From positions 1-40,876 of the IMG/VR virus record IMGVR_UViG_3300005939_000015: DNA of 40,876 bases. One strand, 5' to 3'. Both the position numbers and the translations under genes were made by a program. Positions within the stretch are counted from its first letter, which is position 1. The number at the start of each line of letters is the position of its first letter. Of this stretch, positions 8,231 to 15,679 are shown in pieces. A model generated the notes under the pieces. That model was given only the letters and a program-made list of their open reading frames with translations. It did no database searches and was not told the DNA's origin. The DNA comes from a virus.

Positions 8231-8867
8231 AACCAATAACACCCCCCCAAGCAAGATTATAGTTGTATTCAATTTTAAACTGTTCAACATTGTTTGACCA
8301 TTGCTGCATTTTCATGCTGTATAGCTGCATGTAAGCTTGGTATTTTCCAAATTCAGTTGCAGACATTCCAGCAGCGTCATATTGTACAGTATTGCGGATA
8401 TCAGAGTAGATTAAAGCTTCCAATATAAGTAAAATAGCGCCATCTAATAATAAAGTCTTTGCCGGAAATTGTTCACAAGCCCATCTCAGGGAGTATGGGG
8501 TAGTATCATTAATTCGTTCTAAAGTTTCTGACAAAGCTGAAAATATAGCTCCATCACTTGCTTCTACTTCCCCGAGTAAGCGGTTAGCTCTTGCAAAATC
8601 ATTCATCCGTCTACGCACTTTTATAATTAAGTCGCTTAGACAAGTATTGGAATACTTGGTAGATCCTATCATAGCTCCTAGCTTACAGGCCGGTGATAGC
8701 TTCTTTTCAGCTGCAGTTCCAGACAAGGAAATAATAGAAGCTCTACCCCCTATGGATCCCTGGAGGGGTTTCATAGTAACTCCATATAGTGCCCCTGATA
8801 AAGGAATCTCTCGTCTATAAACCGTCCACCCCATAAGGGTTGGGCCAGGTGCTAAGAAACTACCCAC
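8187..8867 (-). CDS. Putative head completion / connector protein (226 aa)
   Basis: Unrecognised by sequence. The protein has a central helical part (LIIKVRRRMNDFARANRLLG; ETLERINDTTPYSLRW; LLLDGAILLILEALIYSDI) resembling the helical bundles of connector/adaptor proteins. Its C-terminus is aromatic and Gly-rich (YNYNLAWGGVIGYGFSQY). The start is GTG at 8867 with AGGGTGAT a few bases upstream. It lies 13 bases after the preceding gene and overlaps the next by 44. Its position two genes after the major capsid protein favours an adaptor or stopper function; this is inference. Confidence 0.55.
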   Translation of the reverse strand: MGSFLAPGPTLMGWTVYRREIPLSGALYGVTMKPLQGSIGGRASIISLSGTAAEKKLSPACKLGAMIGSTKYSNTCLSDLIIKVRRRMNDFARANRLLGEVEASDGAIFSALSETLERINDTTPYSLRWACEQFPAKTLLLDGAILLILEALIYSDIRNTVQYDAAGMSATEFGKYQAYMQLYSMKMQQWSNNVEQFKIEYNYNLAWGGVIGYGFSQYVDFWSIGY

Positions 8868-8880
8868 ACAATCACCCTAT

Positions 8881-9321
8881 CTATTTACTAGATTTTTTAT
8901 CTTTTGACTTTACATCCACATCCTTGTTGTCTTTTTTGCTGTAGGAATGGTAGGAACTCTTGTTGGATGAGTTCTCCTCTTTCTCCTCTTTCTTCTCTTT
9001 CTCTTCTTTCTTCTCTTTCTCTTCTTTCTCTATCTGTTCCACTTTCTCTACGGGCGCCGCTTTTTTTGGTTCGGGTGAAGCTTTTTTTGGTTCGGGTGAA
9101 GCTTTTTTTGGTTCGGGTGAAGCTTTTACTGGCTCTACTATAGGGTCCAGAGTTGGTTTGTCTTTCTTTCCCCCACTTGAAACTTCAAGTAATCCAGCTT
9201 TTATAAATACCTGGCAGTCTTCATCTAGAGTTCCTATTAGATAGTCACTACCAGGTTTTACTGTTCGGTTAGTCTTAGGAAAAAACAATACAGTGTTTCC
9301 TATATTTTTTACTGTAGGCAT
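8881..9321 (-). CDS. Small head-region protein with disordered Lys/Glu tail (146 aa)
   Basis: The first 50 residues form a compact beta-like domain (MPTVKNIGNTVLFFPKTNRT, then VFIKAGLLEVSSGG). From about residue 55 the sequence becomes low complexity: three exact copies of a seven-residue Lys/Ala/Ser/Pro/Glu repeat, then EKEEKEKKEEKEKKEEKEE, then a Ser/Lys/Asp-rich end. The short N-terminal fold with the position directly after the major capsid gene recalls small head proteins, but function is unknown. ATG at 9321 follows AGAGGTGG. The charged tail is probably unstructured and exposed or DNA-facing. Confidence 0.75.
   Translation of the reverse strand: MPTVKNIGNTVLFFPKTNRTVKPGSDYLIGTLDEDCQVFIKAGLLEVSSGGKKDKPTLDPIVEPVKASPEPKKASPEPKKASPEPKKAAPVEKVEQIEKEEKEKKEEKEKKEEKEENSSNKSSYHSYSKKDNKDVDVKSKDKKSSK
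9059..9121 (-). repeat. Three exact 21-bp tandem repeats within a coding region
   Basis: The 21-base unit beginning GCTTTTTTTGG (plus strand) occurs three times without change, encoding the seven-residue repeat KASPEPK on the minus strand. Because even the synonymous positions and the T7 run are identical, the array is young and prone to copy-number change, always in steps of seven residues. Confidence 0.9.
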
Positions 9322-9357
9322 CGAACCACCTCTCCTTTTGCTCTACAATTCTATTAT

Positions 9358-10254
9358 TTATGTAGCTAAAACAAGTCTTGCTGCAGAATTAATATTACCT
9401 ATAGCGGCTCCTATATATTCCCAAGACTTAAATCTGAATGTGTCAAATTCTGTTTCAACATCAAATTTCAAATCTTCTTCCAACAGGAAAGCATGTCCTA
9501 GCATTTTAGGTACACTAAAAGTATAAATTTCATTGTCTGCAACAATATCCTTTTTGTTAGTTACAACTAGAGTTCTACCAAGAAGCTTTGTAGTCTGGAA
9601 TCCGTCTACTGTAACTTTACTTAGAAGATCACTACCAAAGTCTGTATTATCCCACGCTAAAGTATTATTGAATTGAGATAACGTCATTAATACAGTTGCG
9701 GCTTTATTGTAGTTACCATCCAAAAAGTTAAACAGAGGAATTAAATCATCTTTGGTAAAAGCTTGATGAGATGATGTACCCTGCAACCCGGATTCAGTAA
9801 TAGCAGCTTTTACTCCGTCAATAAATATTTTATCTTCAGTTTTTGCAATATCTTTTTCTGTAAGATACCTAATAATTTCAGTGATAGGCATCTCATAAAT
9901 AAATTCATCAGCTTCTTTCATTTCCTGGATAGGAGTTTCTATCTTGTAGAAAGGAACTTCATATCGGTCACCCTTGATGTACTTGTGCCCGGTACTACCT
10001 CTCCAGTCAATGGCCACTGCTCCTGTTGCGTCTGGCTCAATATCTATGATTTTTACTAGACCATCATGATTTAAACTTCTAGTACACTGTCTTCTGTCAA
10101 TTATTTTTGGAGGAAGAATAGTTCTCCAAAAAGCATCTTCCCTTATTTTCTTTCTAAGATAAAGGTCAGTTGCTTCTGTAACTTGGTCTACCCCTTCCGC
10201 AGTTTTAAGCAATTGCCAAAAGGCTTTGTTTACTCTTTCAAGCGATGTATTCAT
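9358..10254 (-). CDS. Major capsid protein (HK97-fold-like)
   Basis: This is the likely main capsid shell protein. At 298 residues it has the expected size, an N-terminal helical arm (LERVNKAFWQLLKTAEGVDQ) and an E-loop-like strand region (GAVAIDWRGSTGHKYIKGDR). Next come the spine-helix region with acidic residues (EFIYEMPITEIIRYLTEKDI), the A-domain (AATVLMTLSQFNNTLAW) and a C-terminal segment (YTFSVPKMLGHAFLLEEDLK, then FKSWEYIGAAIGN) typical of capsid proteins of large phages. It comes after the protease, scaffold candidate and a small pre-capsid protein. ATG at 10254 is preceded by AGGGGGT. The LLKTAE motif near residue 16 matches a motif recurrent in neighbouring head proteins and could be a maturation cleavage site (inference). 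Confidence 0.85.
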   Translation of the reverse strand: MNTSLERVNKAFWQLLKTAEGVDQVTEATDLYLRKKIREDAFWRTILPPKIIDRRQCTRSLNHDGLVKIIDIEPDATGAVAIDWRGSTGHKYIKGDRYEVPFYKIETPIQEMKEADEFIYEMPITEIIRYLTEKDIAKTEDKIFIDGVKAAITESGLQGTSSHQAFTKDDLIPLFNFLDGNYNKAATVLMTLSQFNNTLAWDNTDFGSDLLSKVTVDGFQTTKLLGRTLVVTNKKDIVADNEIYTFSVPKMLGHAFLLEEDLKFDVETEFDTFRFKSWEYIGAAIGNINSAARLVLAT

Positions 10255-10267
10255 TCGTTATACCCCC

Positions 10268-10660
10268 TTATACAATCTTAATGTAGGTGTAGTCCCCATC
10301 AGCGTGGTCGACTATTGCTACGTAGTAATCATGTGTACCTGACACAAATTCAATAAGTTTTCCAGCTGTTCCGGCGGCTAATTTCATACCGGAAACTGGG
10401 GTCACGCTTGAATCTATCTGAGTAGTTTTGACATAGCCTTGCTCCATCAAAAATACTAATGCATTGGTAATTTTAGTAGAAGGCTGATCCGTGTCAGATA
10501 TTGCCATATAGGCGTGTTCTCCAGCTACAGCTGGAAAATCCATTCTCCCATCTAATGCCGGGGAGAGCCAAAACCCTTCTTCTATATTATCTGCTTTAAT
10601 TTCTCTAGACAGTACAAAAGAAGTAGTAAAACCTGAAATAAGTTCTATTTTGTTCGTCAT
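10268..10660 (-). CDS. Putative capsid decoration / stabilising protein (130 aa)
   Basis: This small beta-rich protein is encoded 13 bases upstream of the major capsid gene. The sequence includes AFLVLMEQGY-like and GKLIEFVSGTHDYYVAIVDH segments with no cysteine. Position and size match capsid decoration proteins, which are often encoded next to the capsid gene, but I see no family-specific motif. ATG at 10660 has AAGGAG at nine bases, indicating strong translation, as expected for a stoichiometric capsid component. An alternative is a small scaffold or head-vertex protein. Confidence 0.5.
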   Translation of the reverse strand: MTNKIELISGFTTSFVLSREIKADNIEEGFWLSPALDGRMDFPAVAGEHAYMAISDTDQPSTKITNALVFLMEQGYVKTTQIDSSVTPVSGMKLAAGTAGKLIEFVSGTHDYYVAIVDHADGDYTYIKIV

Positions 10661-10716
10661 TAATAAACACTCCTTCCCAATTCAAATATAAGTTAGACAT
10701 CACACTTTAGTGCATG

Positions 10717-11361
10717 TCAGATATCAAATTCTTCAGCTTTTTTTACAAGTAAGTTCATTAAAGCATTATCTTCTACATCAGAGGGTGCGTCCCCCCCAGA
10801 AGGTTCTCCAATATCCCATGGGTTGTCTTCAGCATATTTAGAGAGAGTCTCTTCTGCATACTTAGGAGCAATTCTATCTCGGTTCATACTATTCCAGTAC
10901 TGTGTCTGAGCATCCATTATCTTACTCTGTTCCCGAGAGCCTTTATCGGCATTTACCATTCCCTGAGCTACAGCAGGAACTCCTGCTAACATGGAAGCTG
11001 CAAAAATTGGTCCCTGATGTTTTCCAAGAAATCCCCAGGTTTTTTTACCCATAGAAGAAAGAGTCTTAGTACCTGGAATTTTATTCCAGCCCGCTTTAGT
11101 AGCTCTTGAAAAAGCAGACCGGGCCCCACTTTTACTGGCTATATCTCCGAAATGGCCTATCCCTTTTCCGGCACTGGTAGCTAAATTTCCAATTGTATTA
11201 GCTCTGCCAGCCCCCCACTGAGTTAATTTAGGGGCTATCTTAGAAGTAGCTTTTCCAATTAAAGTCCCTAAACCAGCTTCTTTTTGAATCTCTTCATTAA
11301 GGAAGGCAATCTTTAGGATTTCTTCTCCAAACTCTCTAGTCTTAAAGAAGGAAAGGTCCAT
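10717..11361 (-). CDS. Head morphogenesis protein of unknown function (214 aa)
   Basis: Unrecognised. The central 100 residues are basic and Gly/Ala/Ser-rich (GRANTIGNLATSAGKGIGHF, then GTKTLSSMGKKTWGFLGKH) with one hydrophobic stretch (GPIFAASMLAGVPAVAQGM) that may be a membrane-active or buried helix. The C-terminus is acidic. Several K-x-A motifs (LKIAFLN, QKEAGLG, SKYAED, VKKAEE) occur at both ends, as in neighbouring head proteins. Position between scaffold candidate and capsid genes suggests an internal head protein. The ATG at 11361 follows AAGGGGTG. Confidence 0.65.
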   Translation of the reverse strand: MDLSFFKTREFGEEILKIAFLNEEIQKEAGLGTLIGKATSKIAPKLTQWGAGRANTIGNLATSAGKGIGHFGDIASKSGARSAFSRATKAGWNKIPGTKTLSSMGKKTWGFLGKHQGPIFAASMLAGVPAVAQGMVNADKGSREQSKIMDAQTQYWNSMNRDRIAPKYAEETLSKYAEDNPWDIGEPSGGDAPSDVEDNALMNLLVKKAEEFDI

Positions 11362-11379
11362 AATTATTCACCCCTTTCT

Positions 11380-12069
11380 TTAAAGCAAACCTTCATATAT
11401 CTTCTGTTGAATCATCGGATCCTGTGCTAACTCAGCAAGAGTATCTCCATCAAGATCCTCTACAAACTCTGCAAAGTCGTCTCTACTCATAGAAGCAACT
11501 TTTTCATGTGAAAATGCCTGCAGTTGGGGACCAAGTACGGGATCATTCATGAGTTGTTCAATTTCTTCTGGGCTAAGAGTAGCTAACAGTTTATCCATCT
11601 GAGTTTCATCTATTCCAGGAGCTTCCCCCGCAGGAGCATTAAAGCCATGGTAAGGAGGAGTTTTTCCTAAAGTACCAGGAGTCATTCCCGGAGTCTGATT
11701 CATATCTGTGCTAACTTCAGCAGGAGTACTTGGGGGAGTTGCCGCTACTCTAGCTATTGCAGGTCTTGAGGGATCCCCGGGTTGTTCTGGTGCCGGGTAG
11801 CCGGCTATTTCAGGTGAACCTGCTGCTGGACCTGACATAAATTCCTCTGCAAGTTTATAAATGAATTCCTGTGCAGTTTTCTCCATAGTGGCCTGGAACA
11901 TTGATTCTAATTGTCCCCCCACCTCATCCATGAAACCGTCTGCAAAATCTCTACCTAATTGAGCCATCTTAGTAACTTCGGCTACTTTTTCCATAGACTG
12001 CTGGCTGTCATCTCCAGCTTCGTTATAGCCGTTGAGCATATCCATTAATTCTTTATAGTTCTTGTTCAT
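11380..12069 (-). CDS. Putative scaffolding protein (229 aa)
   Basis: This acidic, helix-forming protein is encoded between the prohead protease and the capsid genes, where scaffolds normally sit. The N-terminus is Gln/Glu/Met-rich helix (LGRDFADGFMDEVGGQLESM). The middle is a Pro/Gly/Ala-rich linker (residues about 78-150). The C-terminus consists of acidic helices (LSPEEIEQLMNDPVLGPQLQ; DDFAEFVEDLDGDTLAELA). Such elongated, flexible proteins commonly act as internal scaffold and are removed by the protease. K-x-A motifs (EKVAEV, EKTAQE, YKLAEE, EKVASM) are candidates for cleavage points. ATG at 12069 has a perfect AGGAGG. No family name can be assigned. Confidence 0.6.
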   Translation of the reverse strand: MNKNYKELMDMLNGYNEAGDDSQQSMEKVAEVTKMAQLGRDFADGFMDEVGGQLESMFQATMEKTAQEFIYKLAEEFMSGPAAGSPEIAGYPAPEQPGDPSRPAIARVAATPPSTPAEVSTDMNQTPGMTPGTLGKTPPYHGFNAPAGEAPGIDETQMDKLLATLSPEEIEQLMNDPVLGPQLQAFSHEKVASMSRDDFAEFVEDLDGDTLAELAQDPMIQQKIYEGLL

Positions 12070-12082
12070 ATTTAAACCTCCT

Positions 12083-13408
12083 TCAGGATTCTAATAATTC
12101 GGTAAATAATTGAAGATCTTCAAGATCTTCAGCATTCTTTACTACAGAGTAAGGTCCATATAACCTTGTATTTTGAAGTTGTGCTGCATGGAAAGCTTGC
12201 ATTTCTTGAGGGGTCATGGAAGCCCTCTCCATTTGCTGACTCTTAGTAGGGCCTGTTTCTAGTCTCCCTTTTAGCCTAGACAGAAGAGCCCCTAATCCGG
12301 ATCCAATAAGAATAGCTGACAGGTCCTTATGCTGGATAAAAAAGTTTACAATAGATTTGAATACAGAACCATAAGATCCTGTCAATACTTTCTCTATCTG
12401 TCTCTGTGTCAATTTAGGCCCCTCTTGAGATAGGGAGGCTGCAACTTTTAGTAAAGATGACAGTGGAGGGAGTTCTTCTGCAGACTTTAATAATCCTTTG
12501 TTGAATATTAACTCTAAATTCTGCTCAGTAGGAATTCTACCTAGCAGAAGCATACTTTTGAGAACGTCCTCTTCAGGAACTTCCGGTATTTTACTGTGAA
12601 CTATTTCTATATCATCCGGGTTTAGAGACTTCCTCACGAGAGACCCTAAGAAAGTTGCAGGAGCTTCTTTCCTGAGTTCTGCTAGTTTATCTACAGTATA
12701 ATCCGAAGTGTTTGTTGCAGAGGCTACTTTAAGTAGAGTTTTAGCAGTGGGATCTGCTCCTCTTGTAACAAATGAAATGTCAAAGAAAGAGTAGTCCTCA
12801 GTAATAGCATATATTTGTCTACCATCAGGTAGTATCTGGCCTTTCTGAAATTTTAAATGTTCACAATATTCAGAAATTTTGGTAGCTTTATTACCACAAA
12901 TGGAACATTGGTCATAAGGGGCCTTTACACCCATGGAAACATCCGGAAATTTACCGGACTCAACTGCTTCAAGAAAATCTGGAGCACGTTCCCGGGCAGA
13001 CCCCTTATCAATTTCTACAATAAGCTCTACTCGTTTCATTAGATCATTCCACCCTGCTCTTATTACTTTTCCGAGACTCTTTTTAGGGTCTTTATTTTGA
13101 TGGTGGGAGTAAACATATCCGGTAACCTCATAGCTTTTATAATTTTTCTTTAACCCTTTCTCTGTAAAGTAGTCTCCATTTCTATTCATACCCCAGTACT
13201 CACCTGCTCCAAGAGCGACAAGTACCAAATATATAAATTTATCTGAATCATACTGAAGCTCTTTTAGAGCTCTTTGTATCTCAGAAGAAAGGTCCGATAC
13301 TGAAGCTGTTTTTATCAGGGGCCCCCCTAACTCTGTAAGGCCCATTGAAGACGCTATGAACATTTCAGATACTAATTCATTTGAACTTAATGGAATTTCT
13401 TTATACAT
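12083..13408 (-). CDS. Prohead (head maturation) serine protease
   Basis: This protein probably cleaves scaffold and capsid proteins during maturation. A protease core spans about residues 55-225. It contains GEYWGMNRNGDYF (69-81), a catalytic-His candidate in VYSHHQNKDP (H102 or H103), the strand LMKRVELIVEID, and a catalytic-Ser candidate S158 in FPDVSMGVKAP. An acidic or closing motif FFDISFVTRGADP (209-220) follows. Inserted after the Ser motif is a zinc-knuckle-like CSICG (168-172) with YCEH (181-184). The C-terminal 200 residues are helical and include a Gly-rich hydrophobic stretch (LSAILIGSGLGALLSRL). This tail may be a scaffold-like delivery domain. Length (441 aa) is long for a protease alone, supporting a fused C-terminal domain. 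K-x-A motifs recur throughout. Confidence 0.8.
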   Translation of the reverse strand: MYKEIPLSSNELVSEMFIASSMGLTELGGPLIKTASVSDLSSEIQRALKELQYDSDKFIYLVLVALGAGEYWGMNRNGDYFTEKGLKKNYKSYEVTGYVYSHHQNKDPKKSLGKVIRAGWNDLMKRVELIVEIDKGSARERAPDFLEAVESGKFPDVSMGVKAPYDQCSICGNKATKISEYCEHLKFQKGQILPDGRQIYAITEDYSFFDISFVTRGADPTAKTLLKVASATNTSDYTVDKLAELRKEAPATFLGSLVRKSLNPDDIEIVHSKIPEVPEEDVLKSMLLLGRIPTEQNLELIFNKGLLKSAEELPPLSSLLKVAASLSQEGPKLTQRQIEKVLTGSYGSVFKSIVNFFIQHKDLSAILIGSGLGALLSRLKGRLETGPTKSQQMERASMTPQEMQAFHAAQLQNTRLYGPYSVVKNAEDLEDLQLFTELLES

Positions 13409-13484
13409 AAGACACAGTCTCCAATCTTCTAAAATCTTCTAAGAGTTTTTAAATAAATAACTGGGGGGGACTTTAATTTACTGC

Positions 13485-13997
13485 TTAAGGCTTTAAGAAA
13501 GAACTAGAACCGGGTTTTTTAGTTCTATCATAAGTTTCAGTTACAGTTTTCAAAAACATAGGGCTAGCTCCTCCATAATCCATCATACTTTTTAAGTAAA
13601 CTTCTATAGAATGGATTTCCTTATACTTGAATAAATCTGGTTTTGTTTCATACAGTAAGTACAACTGATGCTCCAGATCTTTTCTATCCCATTCTGGGTG
13701 AAGATTACTAAACATATTTATTAGGTCCTGTATAACTCGTAAAGAATTTTTATTTGCAACTTTGCGCCCAAGATGACTAGCGAATGCCGTGGCTCCTGTT
13801 AAGGCAAGACCGGCAGCCATTTGTCCGAATGCCTTTCCCCCACCTTGGAGTAACCCGGACTTAAATGTGGGTTTAGGTGGGATTCCAGTTGAGGTCCCAG
13901 GTGGAATTTTGTTACCTCCCGGGATAAGAGACTGGGGTTTCAGTATATTATTAAAAAACCCAGCCTGTTTAACTAAAATCTGTCTAGTTGGGTTCAT
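13485..13997 (-). CDS. Hypothetical head-region protein (170 aa)
   Basis: I do not recognise it. The first 60 residues are Pro/Gly-rich and probably flexible. Residues about 58-75 (GQMAAGLALTGATAFASHLG) form one hydrophobic helix. The C-terminal 90 residues look like a compact helical domain (LRVIQDLINMFSNLHPEW, then EHQLYLLYETKP). The start ATG at 13997 has AGGGGGGT upstream. An LVKQAG motif near residue 8 repeats the K-x-A pattern of its neighbours. It may be an internal or membrane-contacting virion protein. Confidence 0.65.
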   Translation of the reverse strand: MNPTRQILVKQAGFFNNILKPQSLIPGGNKIPPGTSTGIPPKPTFKSGLLQGGGKAFGQMAAGLALTGATAFASHLGRKVANKNSLRVIQDLINMFSNLHPEWDRKDLEHQLYLLYETKPDLFKYKEIHSIEVYLKSMMDYGGASPMFLKTVTETYDRTKKPGSSSFLKP

Positions 13998-14009
13998 ATT
14001 GACCCCCCT

Positions 14010-14381
14010 TTATTGATTCAAAAGTAATTCTGCTACTTTATCTATATTACTTGGGTAGTCACCATAACCATCATAGCCATTATCACCCTCATAAGATACT
14101 TCAGCCATTTCAAGAAGGCCCATACCGTCTTCAGCAATTTTCATAATATCATCTTCGTAGTACTCTTCGGTTTCATCGTAGCACCTTTCTCCGGCAAGTT
14201 TCAGAAGATTTCCAGCAATTTTAACTAATTCAGCTGATCCCAAATTATTATACAGATCAGAATACTCTTCTGCCTGTTTTACAAATTCACCATCTGTCTG
14301 AGCATCCACATCAGTATATCCTGCAATTCTTGTTAAGTCACATCCAAGTCCATAAAGATCTTCAGCAATTTTAATTTCCAT
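14010..14381 (-). CDS. Small acidic hypothetical protein (123 aa)
   Basis: This very acidic protein has many Tyr residues (DETEEYYEDD; YEGDNGYDGYGDY) and at least five K-x-A(E/G) elements (IKIAED, VKQAEE, VKIAGN, MKIAED, DKVAEL). There is no signal or membrane segment. ATG at 14381 is preceded by CGGAGGTG. It ends 13 bases before the next gene. The composition would suit a scaffold-like or DNA-mimic protein, but there is no direct evidence. Because the motif density is the highest in the window, it may be a protease substrate. Confidence 0.7.
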   Translation of the reverse strand: MEIKIAEDLYGLGCDLTRIAGYTDVDAQTDGEFVKQAEEYSDLYNNLGSAELVKIAGNLLKLAGERCYDETEEYYEDDIMKIAEDGMGLLEMAEVSYEGDNGYDGYGDYPSNIDKVAELLLNQ

Positions 14382-14410
14382 ACTACACCTCCGTTAAATG
14401 TTTATACTTT

Positions 14411-14665
14411 TTAAAGTTGATAAGGATTCATATACATCTGTTGCTGTTTTTCGTTTTGCTTCTTTCGTAAATACTCAGCTCCTAAATAAGTTAAAGTTCC
14501 CGCTTCTAGCATTTTAGCGGCAGTAGGCTGAGATCTAAATAGTGAAGCGCCCCCTCGGGCAACTCTACCCATCCCGATGGTAACATCTTTTAAACCAGAG
14601 ATTGTTTTAGCCCCTGACGGTTTAAACATTTTCTTAAAGAAGCTAGCCCTAGCCTTAGAGGTCAT
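14411..14665 (-). CDS. Small basic hypothetical protein (84 aa)
   Basis: The frame is open up to 14698, but ATG at 14665 (MTSKARASFF) has AGGAGGAAGG placed correctly and overlaps the upstream gene by only 11 bases; it is preferred. The protein is strongly basic (KARASFFKKMFKPSGAK) with a Gln/Lys-rich C-terminus. It contains no recognised motif. Basic charge could mean nucleic-acid or acidic-partner binding, and the next gene encodes a very acidic protein. Confidence 0.65.
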   Translation of the reverse strand: MTSKARASFFKKMFKPSGAKTISGLKDVTIGMGRVARGGASLFRSQPTAAKMLEAGTLTYLGAEYLRKKQNEKQQQMYMNPYQL

Positions 14666-15533
14666 AACCTTCCTCCTGCCAGAAAACAGGGAAAGCAAAA
14701 GCTATCTTTTTAAGCAGAGTTTTCTTTTCTATGAAATTGTCTAAAGCAATTTTTAAATGGAAAGCTTTTCTTTCCGTAGTGACAATTTGCTGAAGAGTTC
14801 CTTCTGTTAAAGAATCTATATCAGCAACGTCTAAGGAAGCAGTTTTTTCTCTAGGTTTCTCTTTTACTTTTCTTATAGCCATCCGCAAAACTTTCATATG
14901 TTTACTAGAGCCAGAGGTTCCCATAAAATGTTTAGTTAATTTTTGTATGGTATTCTGCAAAACTCCTCGGTTAGCAGCTTGATCCAATAAAGCAGCAGTA
15001 GCTTCTACAGCTTCTTCAAATGATCCTTTAGCCTGTTTACTTTCTTCTGCATATTTCTCCATATCTATCCTTAGATTAGCTACTTTAATACTATCTGGAT
15101 AGATATCCCCGTTTTTAGTATACAGCATAAGATCCTGTAGAGGGTTGTCTATACGAGAAGCCCAGTCAGTAGCTTGAGCTACTTTAGTCATAGGCTGAGT
15201 TCCATAGGAGAATTCATCAGCTAAAGGTTCAAGGAATTCTGCTTTTTTAACTACATAATCACTTTCTAAAGGGGTAGACACTTTTTTTCTACCAAAGATA
15301 ACCTCACTAGCATCAACAGGTTTAAAAGAAAATGTCTTATCTTCCTGAGTATTGAAGTGATATGCAAAATTTGCTTTATTAATATACTCGGCTAACCTTC
15401 TTATTTGATCATCTTCCATCTCGTATTCTTCAGCTGTATTAGCTAACTCTTCAGTTAAGGAAGTATTTTGAGTAGAGCTATTATTAAGTAGTTCCAGGGC
15501 TTTATTCATGTAAGTTATTTTTTCCCACCGCAC
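14655..15533 (-). CDS. Hypothetical head morphogenesis protein (292 aa)
   Basis: This is a mostly helical, charged protein without a recognised domain. The start is GTG at 15533, chosen because GAGGTGAT lies seven bases upstream; an ATG at 15509 lacks a good ribosome site. Multiple K-x-A motifs occur (VVKKAEFL, MTKVAQAT, SIKVANL, MEKYAEE, EKTASLD). It is the first gene after a promoter-bearing 146-base gap, so it opens the head-gene transcript. Position suggests an early head assembly or internal protein. Confidence 0.65.
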   Translation of the reverse strand: MRWEKITYMNKALELLNNSSTQNTSLTEELANTAEEYEMEDDQIRRLAEYINKANFAYHFNTQEDKTFSFKPVDASEVIFGRKKVSTPLESDYVVKKAEFLEPLADEFSYGTQPMTKVAQATDWASRIDNPLQDLMLYTKNGDIYPDSIKVANLRIDMEKYAEESKQAKGSFEEAVEATAALLDQAANRGVLQNTIQKLTKHFMGTSGSSKHMKVLRMAIRKVKEKPREKTASLDVADIDSLTEGTLQQIVTTERKAFHLKIALDNFIEKKTLLKKIAFAFPVFWQEEGYDL

Positions 15534-15549
15534 GTTATCACCTCATGCT

Positions 15550-15580
15550 CTTATATTAACTAATATTTATAACTTGTCAA
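15550..15580 (-). promoter_or_regulatory. Second, weaker promoter candidate before head operon
   Basis: A perfect TTGACA lies at 15580-15575 on the minus strand and TATAAG at 15555-15550. The spacer is 19 bases, longer than optimal, and transcription would begin inside the ribosome-binding site. It is therefore weak or inactive, but two TTGACA boxes in one short gap are notable. Confidence 0.25.
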
Positions 15581-15649
15581 CTTTGGGTAATGGGGAGACA
15601 GTTGTTAATTACGAGGAATACTTACTTAGTAGAAAGTATATGCTGTCAT

Positions 15650-15677
15650 AGAATACCATTTCTATATTAAGTGTCAA
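15650..15677 (-). promoter_or_regulatory. Sigma-70-type promoter for the head gene operon
   Basis: On the minus strand, TTGACA (15677-15672) is separated by 16 bases from TATTCT (15655-15650). TG one base before the -10 makes it an extended -10 promoter. It starts just past the terminase stop codon and reads towards the head genes. The -35 matches consensus in six of six bases and the -10 in four. Confidence 0.6.
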
Positions 15678-15679
15678 GT

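Noticed and set aside
8231-8290. Hydrophobic N-terminus that would give the connector protein a membrane anchor
   Set aside because: The ATG at 8290 lies deep inside the upstream gene and has no good ribosome site. The ATG at 8230 has a strong G-rich site, so the hydrophobic stretch is most likely just the other frame of the overlapping gene.
8904-9244. Two plus-strand frames rich in Ser, Phe and Leu
   Set aside because: They are the antisense reading of the Lys/Glu-rich and KASPEPK repeats of the minus-strand gene, which explains their low complexity.
10697-10719. Imperfect hairpin between the 214-aa gene and the pre-capsid gene
   Set aside because: The stem is short, has an internal mismatch and no T tract, so it does not support a terminator call.
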